A stretch of 40,836 nucleotides of DNA from a virus. Shown here piece after piece: positions 28,631-37,465 of this stretch. The translations under genes were made by a program, and so were the position numbers. The notes under the pieces are model-generated. The model had not been told where the DNA came from. It worked only from the letters and a program-made list of their open reading frames with translations, and ran no database searches. Each line of letters begins with the position of its first letter. Position 1 is the first letter of the stretch. The stretch spans positions 1 through 40,836 of the IMG/VR virus record IMGVR_UViG_3300020171_000072; one strand, 5' to 3'.

Positions 28631-29599
28631 ATTCGCTTAACATATCTCGATATCATCGCTTCTGCTCAAAACGGATGTAATGACACATCATCAACCATCA
28701 AAACCTTTCTCAAGCAAAGGATAAATGAGAGATACGAGCTTATTACTTCTAAACTCAATACATGGACACAATCATTATCCCGAACCTTTACCACCGGAAC
28801 ATCCGCCGGAGCAGACCAGCAATATTATTATAATCCTCCCAATTTACGGGAGATAGAAAGTATCGTTTTAACTAAGTCTAGTTATGATTATGTACTTACC
28901 CCTGTCTACGATCAGAGAGAATGGGATTTATTAAATGCGGAAACTATATCAAGCGATTTTCCCCGTAGATATTTCAGGCGAGCATCTGATTTTGGTATAT
29001 GGCCGATACCAAATGAGGACGATTACACCGGGACTATAACCTATACCCAAAGAGCGACACCTTTATATTTTGAGGATTATACTACCGGAACAGTAACCGC
29101 TACTGAAAACGACCAAACCATCACAGTTGCTACCGGAAATTTCACGACAGGAGCGATAAAAGCGGGTATGTGGTTTAGTCTTTCTGATAGCACAGGAGAA
29201 CCAAAAGGATCGTGGTATAGGATTGGATCAGTAACAGACGCGTCAAATCTTGAACTTGAATCATACTTTGAAGAAACCACAGTTGCGGGGGCTACATATA
29301 TCATCGGGCAATCACCGGAAATACCGGAAGAAGGTCATACTCTGCTTGCAATAGGCGCTATCTCTGATTTTTATGCTATGAAACAAAAAGACTTGGAAAC
29401 GGCGACAAGATTTGACAACAAATTTTGGACAGGGAATTATAATGTAAGTCCTATGCAAGCAAGGAAAGATAAGGATTATGGCGGACTCCTTGCCCTCATT
29501 GATGCGTATGCGGATAGAGATGGAAGTAAAGTTGTATCCCGCGAACCGGCAATAAGAGAAATACTTGATTTTCGTGTACCAACAACAGTAACCGTATGA
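28631..29599 (+). CDS. Head-tail adaptor/tail-tube-like protein with ATT start, 322 aa
   Basis: The frame is open from 28619 to 29599 but its first ATG is only at 29168, leaving about 180 conserved-looking residues upstream (LTYLDIIASAQNGCNDTSST, then FLKQRINERYELI). A strong AGGAGGG sits 8 nt before ATT 28631, the best start. The N-terminal helix set resembles head-tail adaptor proteins of short-tailed phages, and RRYFRRASDFGIWPIP is a motif I associate with that group. Without the ATT start the gene would be truncated. Confidence 0.65.
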   Translation: MRLTYLDIIASAQNGCNDTSSTIKTFLKQRINERYELITSKLNTWTQSLSRTFTTGTSAGADQQYYYNPPNLREIESIVLTKSSYDYVLTPVYDQREWDLLNAETISSDFPRRYFRRASDFGIWPIPNEDDYTGTITYTQRATPLYFEDYTTGTVTATENDQTITVATGNFTTGAIKAGMWFSLSDSTGEPKGSWYRIGSVTDASNLELESYFEETTVAGATYIIGQSPEIPEEGHTLLAIGAISDFYAMKQKDLETATRFDNKFWTGNYNVSPMQARKDKDYGGLLALIDAYADRDGSKVVSREPAIREILDFRVPTTVTV

Positions 29600-31452
29600 G
29601 TCAGCAATCACTTGTTATAAATGACTTTTCGGGAAATATTGCAACCCTCTCGAAAAAAAAAGATATTCCTTTCTCCGCTCGTTTTGTTAAAGGATTAAAT
29701 CCATTTGAAGACCCCTCGGAGCTTGTGCCATTCGCAAAGCCAACAAATATATCCGGTGAAATTTGCACGTCTTTGCCTAAATGGGGAGTTGATGCCTCAC
29801 CCTGGTCTACTGACAGATATTTTACTGATGAAGAAGGAAATATATTAAAATTAACATCAGGCGGAACTTTTACAGAGGATAGATCGGGAGGGACTATAGC
29901 TAATGGTTGCGCAGGACAAGGACTGTTAGTTTTTAATGATTATTTACATTATGCAACTTCAACAACGATTGGAAGACTAGGCAAATTATCCGGAACGCCC
30001 TCTTATAATGATGATTTCTTAACAGATGGTACACTTAACCTAGATCAATCAGGAGGCGGAACGGGTCAGACCTATACAACAGGAACTTCCATTGTAGAAA
30101 CCGCAACACATAGGCAAACTTTTACTCCTAATAATGATCCACTTAAATCTATAACAATCGACATTAATGATACTGGCGATGATCCCACTTGGACATTAAC
30201 AGTGCATGATGCAAATAATGTCGTAATAGGCTCAAAAACCATTGCCTTTGCCAGTGTTGCCACAGGAGATAATGTTTTTACTTTTACTACGCCTCTAAGA
30301 TTAACTATAGGGAATACTTATCATTTCCATGTTACTACATCTACTACTACCGGCGCGCCTAAAGTTACTAGCAATGTAGCTTCAGATTTAGAAGGTGCGG
30401 AATTTTCCAATATTTTTGGGATTTTGATAGCTGATTCTAATTTTCATCCCATGCTAGATTTTGACGATGGATCAACGGGTATATTGGTTATCGGAAATGA
30501 AAGATATTTGGCTGTTTGGGATGAGGACGCATATGAGCCCAATAAAATTATATTTCCTCCAGGCTATAAATGTTGGTCACTAACAAAAACAGACGAATAT
30601 ATAATTGCGGGTTGTTTTAGAGGGGATGATATTGACGCAGTGGAAGATGCCAGGCTCTTTTTCTGGGATGGCATATCACCGACTCTTAACTTTTCGCGAC
30701 CTCTCTCAATGGGTGCGCCACTTGCGCTAACTAATTATAAGAATAACCTACTTGGTATTTACGGAACACAAGGGGAATTATACAAAGGATCGGAGCAATT
30801 TCAACGCATATCTAAAGTGCCTAAGCTGGCAAGAGGTAAGAAAATTCAAGTACTCCCCGGCGCCATTTCCAGCTGGCAGGGATTAACCGTCATAGGTATA
30901 GGCGCAAATACAGACGATGCAATAGGAGTTGAGCAGGGTGTTTATGTCTGGGGTAATAAGGACGATAAACTACCGGAAGTGTTAGCCTATATGGGTGCTA
31001 TCTCCACAGGGACAACACAGGGAACAGGGCTTGAGATAGGAATGGTGCAGGGATTTGGTAAGGATTTGTGTATAGGGTATAAAGATAGTGCAATTTGTAG
31101 AGTAGATAAAATAATGAGAACGGATAACCCTGTTACCGCCGGATCATGGGAATCAAGAGTATTTGACGGAGGAAATCCCGATAAAGAAAAATTAGCTTTA
31201 AAAGTCAAAATAACATTTGAAGCTCTTGAATCAGGCGAAACAGTAACGCCAAAATATAAAATAGATCGCGCCGCTAGCTTTACAACAGGGGATACGGTAT
31301 CAACAGTAGGGGCAACCTCGGCGGAAGTTACACTTTATTCACGATTTAAAGAGATAGAGTTTGGTTTTAATTTTACAACCTCAACCACATTTATTACAAT
31401 TACAGGGATAGAATTTACTTATGATGACATGTCAAGCGAAAAAGTAGTATGA
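29596..31452 (+). CDS. Large tail protein, 618 aa, propeller-like
   Basis: A long beta-rich protein with repeated blade-like elements (GILVIGNERYLAVWDEDAY, DEYIIAGCFRGDDID, LTVIGIGANTDDAIG). An inserted Thr-rich beta-sandwich lies at about residues 140-280. This fits tail hub or stabilisation proteins of short-tailed phages. It is translationally coupled to both neighbours. Confidence 0.6.
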   Translation: MSQQSLVINDFSGNIATLSKKKDIPFSARFVKGLNPFEDPSELVPFAKPTNISGEICTSLPKWGVDASPWSTDRYFTDEEGNILKLTSGGTFTEDRSGGTIANGCAGQGLLVFNDYLHYATSTTIGRLGKLSGTPSYNDDFLTDGTLNLDQSGGGTGQTYTTGTSIVETATHRQTFTPNNDPLKSITIDINDTGDDPTWTLTVHDANNVVIGSKTIAFASVATGDNVFTFTTPLRLTIGNTYHFHVTTSTTTGAPKVTSNVASDLEGAEFSNIFGILIADSNFHPMLDFDDGSTGILVIGNERYLAVWDEDAYEPNKIIFPPGYKCWSLTKTDEYIIAGCFRGDDIDAVEDARLFFWDGISPTLNFSRPLSMGAPLALTNYKNNLLGIYGTQGELYKGSEQFQRISKVPKLARGKKIQVLPGAISSWQGLTVIGIGANTDDAIGVEQGVYVWGNKDDKLPEVLAYMGAISTGTTQGTGLEIGMVQGFGKDLCIGYKDSAICRVDKIMRTDNPVTAGSWESRVFDGGNPDKEKLALKVKITFEALESGETVTPKYKIDRAASFTTGDTVSTVGATSAEVTLYSRFKEIEFGFNFTTSTTFITITGIEFTYDDMSSEKVV

Positions 31453-31913
31453 GTGAATTTTCCAATATAACAGTATCTAGGAACTCAATCCCTGCAAGGC
31501 GTGTATCGCAAAGAGATTTATTGCCAAGTGCGGTTAAATCCCGCAATCTGGGAAATTTCATTTTTAAAGCCGCTAGATTAACGGCAACAGCGGCTATTGC
31601 AAATGGTGAGCAACTTGTGTTAGAAAGTGTCTTAACCCAAAATAGCGGATATCCCATATTTGCTATTCCGTTTATTTCGATGTATGTTGGCACAGTGGCG
31701 GCGGCTAATCAACTTCCCGGCGGATCGGGTATTGATGAATCACAATGGCAATTTACAGAACCAAGAATGAACCAGGAGGACTGGGAAACTGCCGGATATC
31801 CTCAAGATAGTGAGTATGCAACAATTTATGTACGTAATATCTCCGCCGGATCGGTTAGTATAGTCTTTGTGGTTGAGTGGAAATATTTTAGTCCGAGGGA
31901 GGGAACGGCATGA
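31449..31913 (+). CDS. Tail-associated protein, 154 aa
   Basis: A beta-structured small protein (GNFIFKAARLTATAAIANGE, then ATIYVRNISAGSVSIVFVVE). It is coupled by ATGA overlap to the large tail protein and to the next small gene. A tail or connector role follows from context only. Confidence 0.6.
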   Translation: MSEFSNITVSRNSIPARRVSQRDLLPSAVKSRNLGNFIFKAARLTATAAIANGEQLVLESVLTQNSGYPIFAIPFISMYVGTVAAANQLPGGSGIDESQWQFTEPRMNQEDWETAGYPQDSEYATIYVRNISAGSVSIVFVVEWKYFSPREGTA

Positions 31914-32077
31914 AAATAAAACAAATTACTCATAGTGATGGATCAATCTCTTTCGCGGAAGAGGGGATAACCATTATAAAAAATAAAGAAGATAAAACAA
32001 AACAGGAGATAATAGAGGTTGAAGTTAAATCAATAAAAGAAGCTGTTGACAAACTAAAAAAAAGTGATATACTCTGA
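31910..32077 (+). CDS. Small charged protein, 55 aa
   Basis: The ATG overlaps the preceding stop. The product is charged and ends in a short coiled segment (VEVKSIKEAVDKLKKSDIL). Its 3' end overlaps the promoter at 32046-32073. No family was recognised. Confidence 0.55.
   Translation: MKIKQITHSDGSISFAEEGITIIKNKEDKTKQEIIEVEVKSIKEAVDKLKKSDIL
32046..32073 (+). promoter_or_regulatory. Promoter for a candidate small RNA
   Basis: TTGACA (32046-32051), 16 bp, then TATACT (32068-32073) with an extended TG. It lies inside the end of the preceding gene and faces an intergenic stretch that ends in a terminator. Confidence 0.65.
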
Positions 32078-32079
32078 TC

Positions 32080-32172
32080 TAGTAAGACTTTTGCGTTTGC
32101 AATAGACGTTGCTGACCGCAAATCGGAGGCAACAAAGCTTGAGAGGGAGGCCAGTACAACCTCCCTCTTTTT
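32080..32172 (+). ncRNA. Candidate ~93-nt small RNA with its own promoter and terminator
   Basis: Transcription from the promoter at 32046-32073 would start near 32080. It would end at a perfect terminator: AGAGGGAGG (32142-32150), loop of 9, CCTCCCTCT (32160-32168), then Ts to 32172. Short stems TTTGC/GCAAA and GTTGC/GCAAC can form inside. No ribosome site or frame is present. The arrangement is that of an independent sRNA. Confidence 0.55.
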
Positions 32173-32190
32173 AGTAAACATGATAATAAT

Positions 32191-32337
32191 ATGCTAGAAA
32201 TAATGCTTTTAAGTCTTTTCTGGAATCTTGGTTATAATTTCAATCAATCTGAGAAAAATGAAGAAATTGAAGATTGTTCTGATTTAGAGATGAGTGAAGA
32301 AGAGGAAATAAGACTATTACACGGACTTACTGACTAG
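32191..32337 (+). CDS. Small hydrophobic-acidic protein, 48 aa
   Basis: The N-terminus is hydrophobic (IMLLSLFWNLGYNF) and the rest acidic (DLEMSEEEEI). It follows the small-RNA terminator and its 3' end overlaps the convergent gene at 32327 by 11 bp. No clear Shine-Dalgarno, so moderate confidence only. Confidence 0.4.
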   Translation: MLEIMLLSLFWNLGYNFNQSEKNEEIEDCSDLEMSEEEEIRLLHGLTD

Positions 32338-33865
32338 AACCAATACCAAGCATTTTTGCTAAAGCATAGAGAGCAACCCCGCCAACCGCTGTACCGGCTG
32401 CGCCTTTACCGACAGATTTTAGTAATTCACCACCGGGGGACTTGAGTCCTGATTTTATTCCTTCTTTTTCTAAAGCGGTTCTGATAGTTTTTAGCACCTT
32501 TTCTTTTTCTATTCCCTGCTTAATCATTTTTGTACCTGCTTCAAATCCTCCTGTTGCTTTTTCAAGCAATGATCTTGCTGTATTGCGTAACGCAAGATTA
32601 TATTCAGATGTAATTGTATCTCCTGCTTTTCCTGCTGTACTATATCCTGATTCAGCCGTATCCCAAATTTTCTTTACTGTTTCAGGTGTAAATGTTTTGC
32701 CTTTAAAACGCTTGGCATTTGCAAGAACATCATCAATAGCTGATATCTCCGATGATTTTAGATTTGCTCTCTTTGCCTGTTGTCCCCATTTTATAAGATC
32801 AGTATATATTTTATTTCCTTCAATTTTTTTTCCTGCTTCTTGCGCTGTTTTTATCGCTGCTTCTCTTACTGATCCACCTTTTTTAGCTAAATTTAATCCT
32901 TCTTCTAAAACATCCTTTGCGTATTTTGGTTTGAATAGCTTTGACATTACATTCCCTATGCCTCCGGCTATTTTAGATGTACCAAATTTAGCAAGGCCAG
33001 GACCGCCTATGGTTAATCCTAATTCTACGCCTGCTGGGATTGCTGTCTTAGCAAGTCCTAATGTGTCTTCAAGAGCATATTGAACAGATTTTCCAAGATC
33101 ACCTTTTGACGAACCCCTTGTTTGTAGCCGCTCTTGTTTTCTTTGTTCTTCTTTTGCCATTTTTTCAGGAATTTTTTTAGTTTCAGGAATTAGAAAATCA
33201 GTTAAGGCTTTACCTGCGGACAACATCATTCCTGACGGACCGGATAATCCTTTTTGTTGTTGTGGTGGTTCGGCGGGTTGAGTAGTTGGTATTTCTTTTT
33301 CCTGTTTTTCGGCTATCAGAGCTTTTAGATTATATAGTTTATTTTCTCTTAATTGCTTCGAGTCTGTAATTTTTGGCAATAGCCCTTCTGCTCTATTAAT
33401 ATCTTTATCTGTTAAAACTCCTACCTCACCAGAGATGGTTCTTGCTAATGGTCCGATTAAACTTTTTCTTAACGATTCATAGTCTGCAGCCTCAGGCATT
33501 ATCGCCCCACTTGTTATAGAGCTAAGCATTTGTAATGGTCTTGATAATGGACCGGTTGCCTCAACCTCTGACAAGTTTTTTTCTAACATTCTCGTAGATT
33601 GTTCAACATTACTGTATTTAGTTTTTTGTTTTTTTTCTTCGGCCGACATCGTTAATGATTCAGGATCTGTCTGTATTTTCTTAAGTTCTGTTTCAGCCTT
33701 AACCCTTTCAACTTGTTTTTGCGGAGTTTGCATACCCTGATATTCAGCAACTAGGTTAGGGGATATGGTACCAAGAGAATCAGGGGAAAGATTAGTTTTT
33801 ACTTCTCCTGTTATTTTGTTGTAGATATCTACTGTTCCATCTTGATTAATTTTGCTTATCGGCAC
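32327..33865 (-). CDS. Internal/ejection-type virion protein, 512 aa
   Basis: The protein is helical with a conserved-looking core (SLIGPLARTISGEVGVLTD, then KDINRAEGLLPKITDS), a pattern found in phage proteins annotated as DNA transfer or internal virion proteins. Charged linkers follow (EEQRKQERLQTRGSSKG), then an Ala/Gly-rich C-terminus with a hydrophobic end (TAVGGVALYALAKMLGIG) that could insert in a membrane. Ejection through a short tail fits this design. It is transcribed leftward with the next two genes. Confidence 0.6.
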   Translation of the reverse strand: MPISKINQDGTVDIYNKITGEVKTNLSPDSLGTISPNLVAEYQGMQTPQKQVERVKAETELKKIQTDPESLTMSAEEKKQKTKYSNVEQSTRMLEKNLSEVEATGPLSRPLQMLSSITSGAIMPEAADYESLRKSLIGPLARTISGEVGVLTDKDINRAEGLLPKITDSKQLRENKLYNLKALIAEKQEKEIPTTQPAEPPQQQKGLSGPSGMMLSAGKALTDFLIPETKKIPEKMAKEEQRKQERLQTRGSSKGDLGKSVQYALEDTLGLAKTAIPAGVELGLTIGGPGLAKFGTSKIAGGIGNVMSKLFKPKYAKDVLEEGLNLAKKGGSVREAAIKTAQEAGKKIEGNKIYTDLIKWGQQAKRANLKSSEISAIDDVLANAKRFKGKTFTPETVKKIWDTAESGYSTAGKAGDTITSEYNLALRNTARSLLEKATGGFEAGTKMIKQGIEKEKVLKTIRTALEKEGIKSGLKSPGGELLKSVGKGAAGTAVGGVALYALAKMLGIGSSQ

Positions 33866-33866
33866 A

Positions 33867-34778
33867 TTACCATCCTGACGCGGTTGACCCCGCTGTCGGC
33901 TTTACCCCCTTTCCAAAACTGGAAATTTCTTGTCGGGAAGCAGGATCATAAACTGATAGGCGATTTCCTAGATCAAGATATTCATAATTTGGTTTTGATG
34001 GTTGTAGTTTTAATAATTCTTTTTGTTGTTCAAATTTGGTTTCACTATCAGCTAAAGCATTGGCTCTATTAACCTCCGCCATTGTCAACGCTTGATTATT
34101 TTGTAATTTTTGCAATATCACTGTCAACTCATTTGAATTTTGCTGGGTAAAGCCTGTCATTTCCCTCGCCAATCCCTCCGATAACATACTTGCCTCAAGT
34201 TGGTATGGTTGTGCTTTTTCCTGTAGTCTTTTGGTGTATTCAGTTTCCGCGAATGATTGAGCCGCCCCGGTATCTTCCGCTGCTCTTCTGGCGGTTTCAA
34301 GTGCCGGCTGCATTTCTGATGTTCTTTGCGCTATCCCTCTTGTCAACCTGCTTTGATTAACGCTTGCCGCCCTGCCTGTAGCGGTAAGTGCTTGTGGTAA
34401 ATCCTGCATGGTTCGCGATACATCCCTTGCGGTCTGTCCGGCAACTTGGGTATTTTGTCTAAGTTCTGGCAATCCTAGCTCGGTAGATAAGGCACTTCTA
34501 GCCGTATCCATGCCGGTTGTATACTTATTTAAGAACGCCCCCTGATCGGCTTTTTGCTTTTCAATTAATGCGGTTTGATTTGCCGCTTGGGTTTTGAGGA
34601 GACCGGCTGCGTCTACTTGAGAACGTTCATTTTGTGCTGCTTGTCCGGCAGGAGAAGAAAGCCATTGTTTTTCGGTTACGTTAGCAAAATAGTTATCATC
34701 CCATACTCCCGTATTGGGGTTAATTCCATATTGTTTTCCTGTTGCGGGGTTGATATCTGTCTTTTGTATCCAGGCCAT
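33867..34778 (-). CDS. Helical virion protein, 303 aa
   Basis: After a short N-terminal segment (DINPATGKQYGINPNTGVW), the protein is mostly Gln/Ala-rich helix with no globular motif, typical of internal or ejection proteins. It sits 1 bp upstream of the 512-aa gene on the same strand and shares its stop/start region with the HNH gene. It likely acts with the 512-aa protein. Confidence 0.6.
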   Translation of the reverse strand: MAWIQKTDINPATGKQYGINPNTGVWDDNYFANVTEKQWLSSPAGQAAQNERSQVDAAGLLKTQAANQTALIEKQKADQGAFLNKYTTGMDTARSALSTELGLPELRQNTQVAGQTARDVSRTMQDLPQALTATGRAASVNQSRLTRGIAQRTSEMQPALETARRAAEDTGAAQSFAETEYTKRLQEKAQPYQLEASMLSEGLAREMTGFTQQNSNELTVILQKLQNNQALTMAEVNRANALADSETKFEQQKELLKLQPSKPNYEYLDLGNRLSVYDPASRQEISSFGKGVKPTAGSTASGW

Positions 34779-35203
34779 TAATTTACCCTCCTTATTCTAT
34801 GTCTTTTTTTATCAAAAATTCCTTTTGTGCTTATTCCATCCATTTTATTACAGGAAGGACAAAGACTATCCCAATCATTCAAGTCGCGTTTATATTCACC
34901 TGAAATATTAGCCCAATAGTAAACAGAGGATGTGTGATTTTTATCATTTGCACAAAACCTTGCCTTACCCAATCGTAACTCAACCCAATTATGCAAAGCT
35001 CCATATCCAACCTCATCGCCTTTCCATTTATGATGATTTTTTCCTCGTATCTGTAAATAAGGTTTTCCGGCATTAAATGGAATATGACCTTTTTGAAACT
35101 GAACATTTTTTAGCCATTTTTGAATTTCAGGCCGTTTTTTTCCTTTCCAATAATTACCTCCTCCTTTTATAAACTGACCTTTTGAATTTCTTTCTGGTTG
35201 CAT
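34778..35203 (-). CDS. HNH-type endonuclease (intact paralogue)
   Basis: The 141-aa protein contains a basic N-terminus (NSKGQFIKGGGNYWKGKKRP), HHKWKGDEVGYGALHNW, FCANDKNHTSSVYYWANIS, and CPSCNKMDG. The same motif series occurs in the amber-interrupted gene at 14755-15204. This is a phage homing-type HNH family. It stands first in the leftward virion operon, before structural genes, as homing enzymes often do. Its ATG lies 3 nt after a terminator-like T tract (minus strand). Confidence 0.75.
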   Translation of the reverse strand: MQPERNSKGQFIKGGGNYWKGKKRPEIQKWLKNVQFQKGHIPFNAGKPYLQIRGKNHHKWKGDEVGYGALHNWVELRLGKARFCANDKNHTSSVYYWANISGEYKRDLNDWDSLCPSCNKMDGISTKGIFDKKRHRIRRVN

Positions 35204-35206
35204 AAT

Positions 35207-35276
35207 AAAAAACCACGGTTAAACGTGGTAATGTCCTTTATATTGCTTATTATAGATATTATATACTATAATATCA
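35207..35276 (-). promoter_or_regulatory. Leftward late promoter with AAAGGAC leader and terminator-like hairpin
   Basis: On the minus strand: TTGATA (35271-35276), 17 bp, TATAAT (35248-35253). A leader with AAAGGACATTACC (35228-35240) runs into the hairpin ACCACG/CGTGGT (35224-35229 with 35212-35217) and six Ts. The ATG of the HNH gene follows. The same order of elements precedes the capsid gene at 21207-21280, so this is a repeated late-gene cassette. Confidence 0.65.
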
Positions 35277-35280
35277 AGGA

Positions 35281-35593
35281 TATGGATAGTAATATGGGTA
35301 GTTTTGGTTCAGCCATAGGCGGATCAGGAGCATTGATGGAGGCCATGAAAAGGCGCGGAATGGATGTTGGAATGGGACAGGTACAATCTCCGGCCTCGGC
35401 AGGAGGAGGCGCGCCGGTTGCCCCCATGAATGACATGCAGGCAGCAAGTGCCGCCTTACCTCAAGCACCACAGCAGCCAGCCCCACCGGACAGCGACGTA
35501 ACAATCGCAACCAAAGCACTCGCAACGATGGTAACTAATGATTCAAAGATGAAAAAAGACCTTGCGACAATGAGAACGCAGGGTACTATGTAA
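35281..35593 (+). CDS. Small Gly/Ala/Pro-rich virion protein, 104 aa
   Basis: The product has GSFGSAIGGSGALMEAMKRR, then a Pro/Ala/Gln linker and a helical C-terminus (VTIATKALATMVTNDSKMKK). A + strand TATAAT at 35266-35271 lies 9 nt before the ATG, with a weak TTGCTT at 35242, so the transcript has almost no leader. This promoter overlaps the leftward promoter, so the two operons may compete. Confidence 0.55.
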
Positions 35594-35594
35594 T

Positions 35595-35795
35595 ATGGGA
35601 GCTACAAACTTCACAAAGGAAACTATTAACCCCAGTGGATATACTAAAGAAAGCACTGTAAATAAGGCAGAATTTAGTGAGGTCAATTTTTCAACAGATA
35701 ATTTATTACTTGAGGATGGAACTGACTTGTTGTTAGAAAATGGCGATACCTTCCTTCTGGAAGACGACATGACACGACCTGTAAATTATGGCTAA
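35595..35795 (+). CDS. Small tail protein with LLLEDG-type repeat, 66 aa
   Basis: The C-terminal half reads LLLEDGTDLLLENGDTFLLED, three units of a short Leu/Glu/Asp/Gly repeat often seen in small phage tail proteins ahead of fibre genes. The N-terminus resembles NFTKETINPSGYTKES. It overlaps the fibre gene by 8 bp. Confidence 0.6.
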   Translation: MGATNFTKETINPSGYTKESTVNKAEFSEVNFSTDNLLLEDGTDLLLENGDTFLLEDDMTRPVNYG

Positions 35796-37086
35796 ATTAT
35801 CAGCTTTCACAAATGTTTTAACCTCACCTCAAGCAGGGGACTTACTTTATATTGTCAGATCAGGAGTGTCATATCAAATCTCAGTGACTAATTTTGTCGG
35901 CGGGGCGGATGATATCAATACCGACCTTGTTACTCTAGCCGGAGTACAGACCCTCACCAATAAAACCCTCACTACTCCTAAAATCGTTAATGCTGGATAC
36001 ATAAGCGATGAGAGCGGAAACGAACAAATAAATTTTACAACTACCGCAAGCGCGGTTAATAATATCGGGGTAAAAAATAACACAACGGGTAATAATCCTG
36101 TTCTTTTTGCCGCGGGGGAAGCGGACACCGGGATATCATTCCAAAACAGCGAAGGTGAAAATATGTTCGTTATGGATGCAGTCCCAAGTGGGGTGGGATG
36201 TATCGGAGTACAAAACGCCGCGGCAGGGAATAAACCACAATTGTATACTGCTGGAGCCAATGACCTGGGGCTTAAAATAATTACCATTGAATCGGAAGAA
36301 ATGCTGATACTTGTGCCAACAGCATCAGCGGTTAATGAAATAACAATAACCAGTGCCGCAACCGGTAATGCCCCGCAAATAGCAGCAACCGGAGGCGATA
36401 CAAATATAGATTTATTGTTGAAAGGAAAAGGATCAGGTTCACCGCGATTTTCAGGCAACCATGACGGCTGGATAGACGCAAATGAAACACCAACCTATGC
36501 CTCTGCCTCAACAATGAATGTGCTAACTGGGGCAACAAGTAAATTTCAAAAAGGAGACAGAATAAGATTTAAACAAGGTGGTGGATGGAAATATGCAGTA
36601 TTGACAACAACTGCGGATACTCTTCTAACTATTCTTGTTAATACTGACTACACTATAGCCAATGCGGCGATTACTGATTTCTATTATTCACATGAAGTAA
36701 ATCCGATAGGGTATCCTCACTGGTTTAATTGTGCCGCACCTACTTTTATTGTAGGAACTATTGACAATGGCTCAGGAGGACAACCAACAACTACTTATTA
36801 TCGTCAATCAATTATAGGTAATACCCTTTTTGTTCGCTGTTCAGGTTCGGGCACAAAAGCAACAACTGATAATATTATCGCTTTTACTCTACCGGTATAT
36901 GAAGCGGACAATGCGGGTCAATTTACCAGTATTGGAATAATAATAATAATTTTTACATCCACTAGAATTGTTGGAACTGGCGGAAATATAGACAGTAACC
37001 CCGCTCTTTGTTATTTATTTCTTAATACAAATATAACCGACAATCAAGCTATAGATTTTGGATTCAACTTAGCTTATGAATTTTAA
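35788..37086 (+). CDS. Tail fibre protein, 432 aa
   Basis: The N-terminus (LTSPQAGDLLYIVRSGVSY) is followed by VTLAGVQTLTNKTLTTPKI, a hallmark of phage tail fibre stalks. Three to four repeats of about 45-50 residues follow, each with ASAVN-I-V-N--TGN-P. The C-terminal ~200 residues are a distinct beta domain that could be the receptor-binding tip. It is the second candidate adhesin besides the DGR target and may share receptor functions with it. Confidence 0.75.
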   Translation: MAKLSAFTNVLTSPQAGDLLYIVRSGVSYQISVTNFVGGADDINTDLVTLAGVQTLTNKTLTTPKIVNAGYISDESGNEQINFTTTASAVNNIGVKNNTTGNNPVLFAAGEADTGISFQNSEGENMFVMDAVPSGVGCIGVQNAAAGNKPQLYTAGANDLGLKIITIESEEMLILVPTASAVNEITITSAATGNAPQIAATGGDTNIDLLLKGKGSGSPRFSGNHDGWIDANETPTYASASTMNVLTGATSKFQKGDRIRFKQGGGWKYAVLTTTADTLLTILVNTDYTIANAAITDFYYSHEVNPIGYPHWFNCAAPTFIVGTIDNGSGGQPTTTYYRQSIIGNTLFVRCSGSGTKATTDNIIAFTLPVYEADNAGQFTSIGIIIIIFTSTRIVGTGGNIDSNPALCYLFLNTNITDNQAIDFGFNLAYEF

Positions 37087-37133
37087 CTTATTTATTAATT
37101 ATAACTTATGGACACACACGAACAAATAAACCT

Positions 37134-37202
37134 ATGAATTTTAATTTACTTTCTTTTATTAAAAAACTAATTCAAGACTGGACTGGAAAGAAGACCATAT
37201 GA
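37134..37202 (+). CDS. Possible 22-aa peptide before the holin-like genes
   Basis: The frame encodes NFNLLSFIKKLIQDWTGKK. Its stop overlaps the next ATG (ATGA). No Shine-Dalgarno is visible. It may serve translational coupling. Confidence 0.3.
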   Translation: MNFNLLSFIKKLIQDWTGKKTI

Positions 37203-37450
37203 CAAATCTACTTCAATCGGACGAAATCAAGATAGCGGTGATAGGTACTGATATTTCATACATAAAAAAAGAACTGGAAGAAATCAGTAAAAAACTGGAT
37301 GAGATGGGGACTCAACACCTTACAGTCACAGAATTTTTGATCTTCAAAAAAGGTGAATTTTTGCTTGTCAGAAATATCGTATTTGGTTTGATTTCTTTAA
37401 TTTTAACCTCAGTTGTAGGCGCGGGTTTATTTTTGATGTTGAATAGATGA
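37199..37450 (+). CDS. XhlA-like membrane-associated lysis protein, 83 aa
   Basis: A soluble coiled N-terminal part (DISYIKKELEEISKKLDEMG) is followed by one C-terminal transmembrane helix (VFGLISLILTSVVGAGLFLML). This layout is that of hemolysin XhlA-type phage proteins that help the endolysin. The endolysin gene follows after 27 bp. Confidence 0.6.
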   Translation: MTNLLQSDEIKIAVIGTDISYIKKELEEISKKLDEMGTQHLTVTEFLIFKKGEFLLVRNIVFGLISLILTSVVGAGLFLMLNR

Positions 37451-37465
37451 GGTTTTGAGAGGTGG

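Noticed and set aside
32442-33083. Long rightward frame of 213 codons
   Set aside because: It is antisense to the 512-aa virion gene, has poor composition (Phe/Ser/Pro-rich) and no ribosome site.
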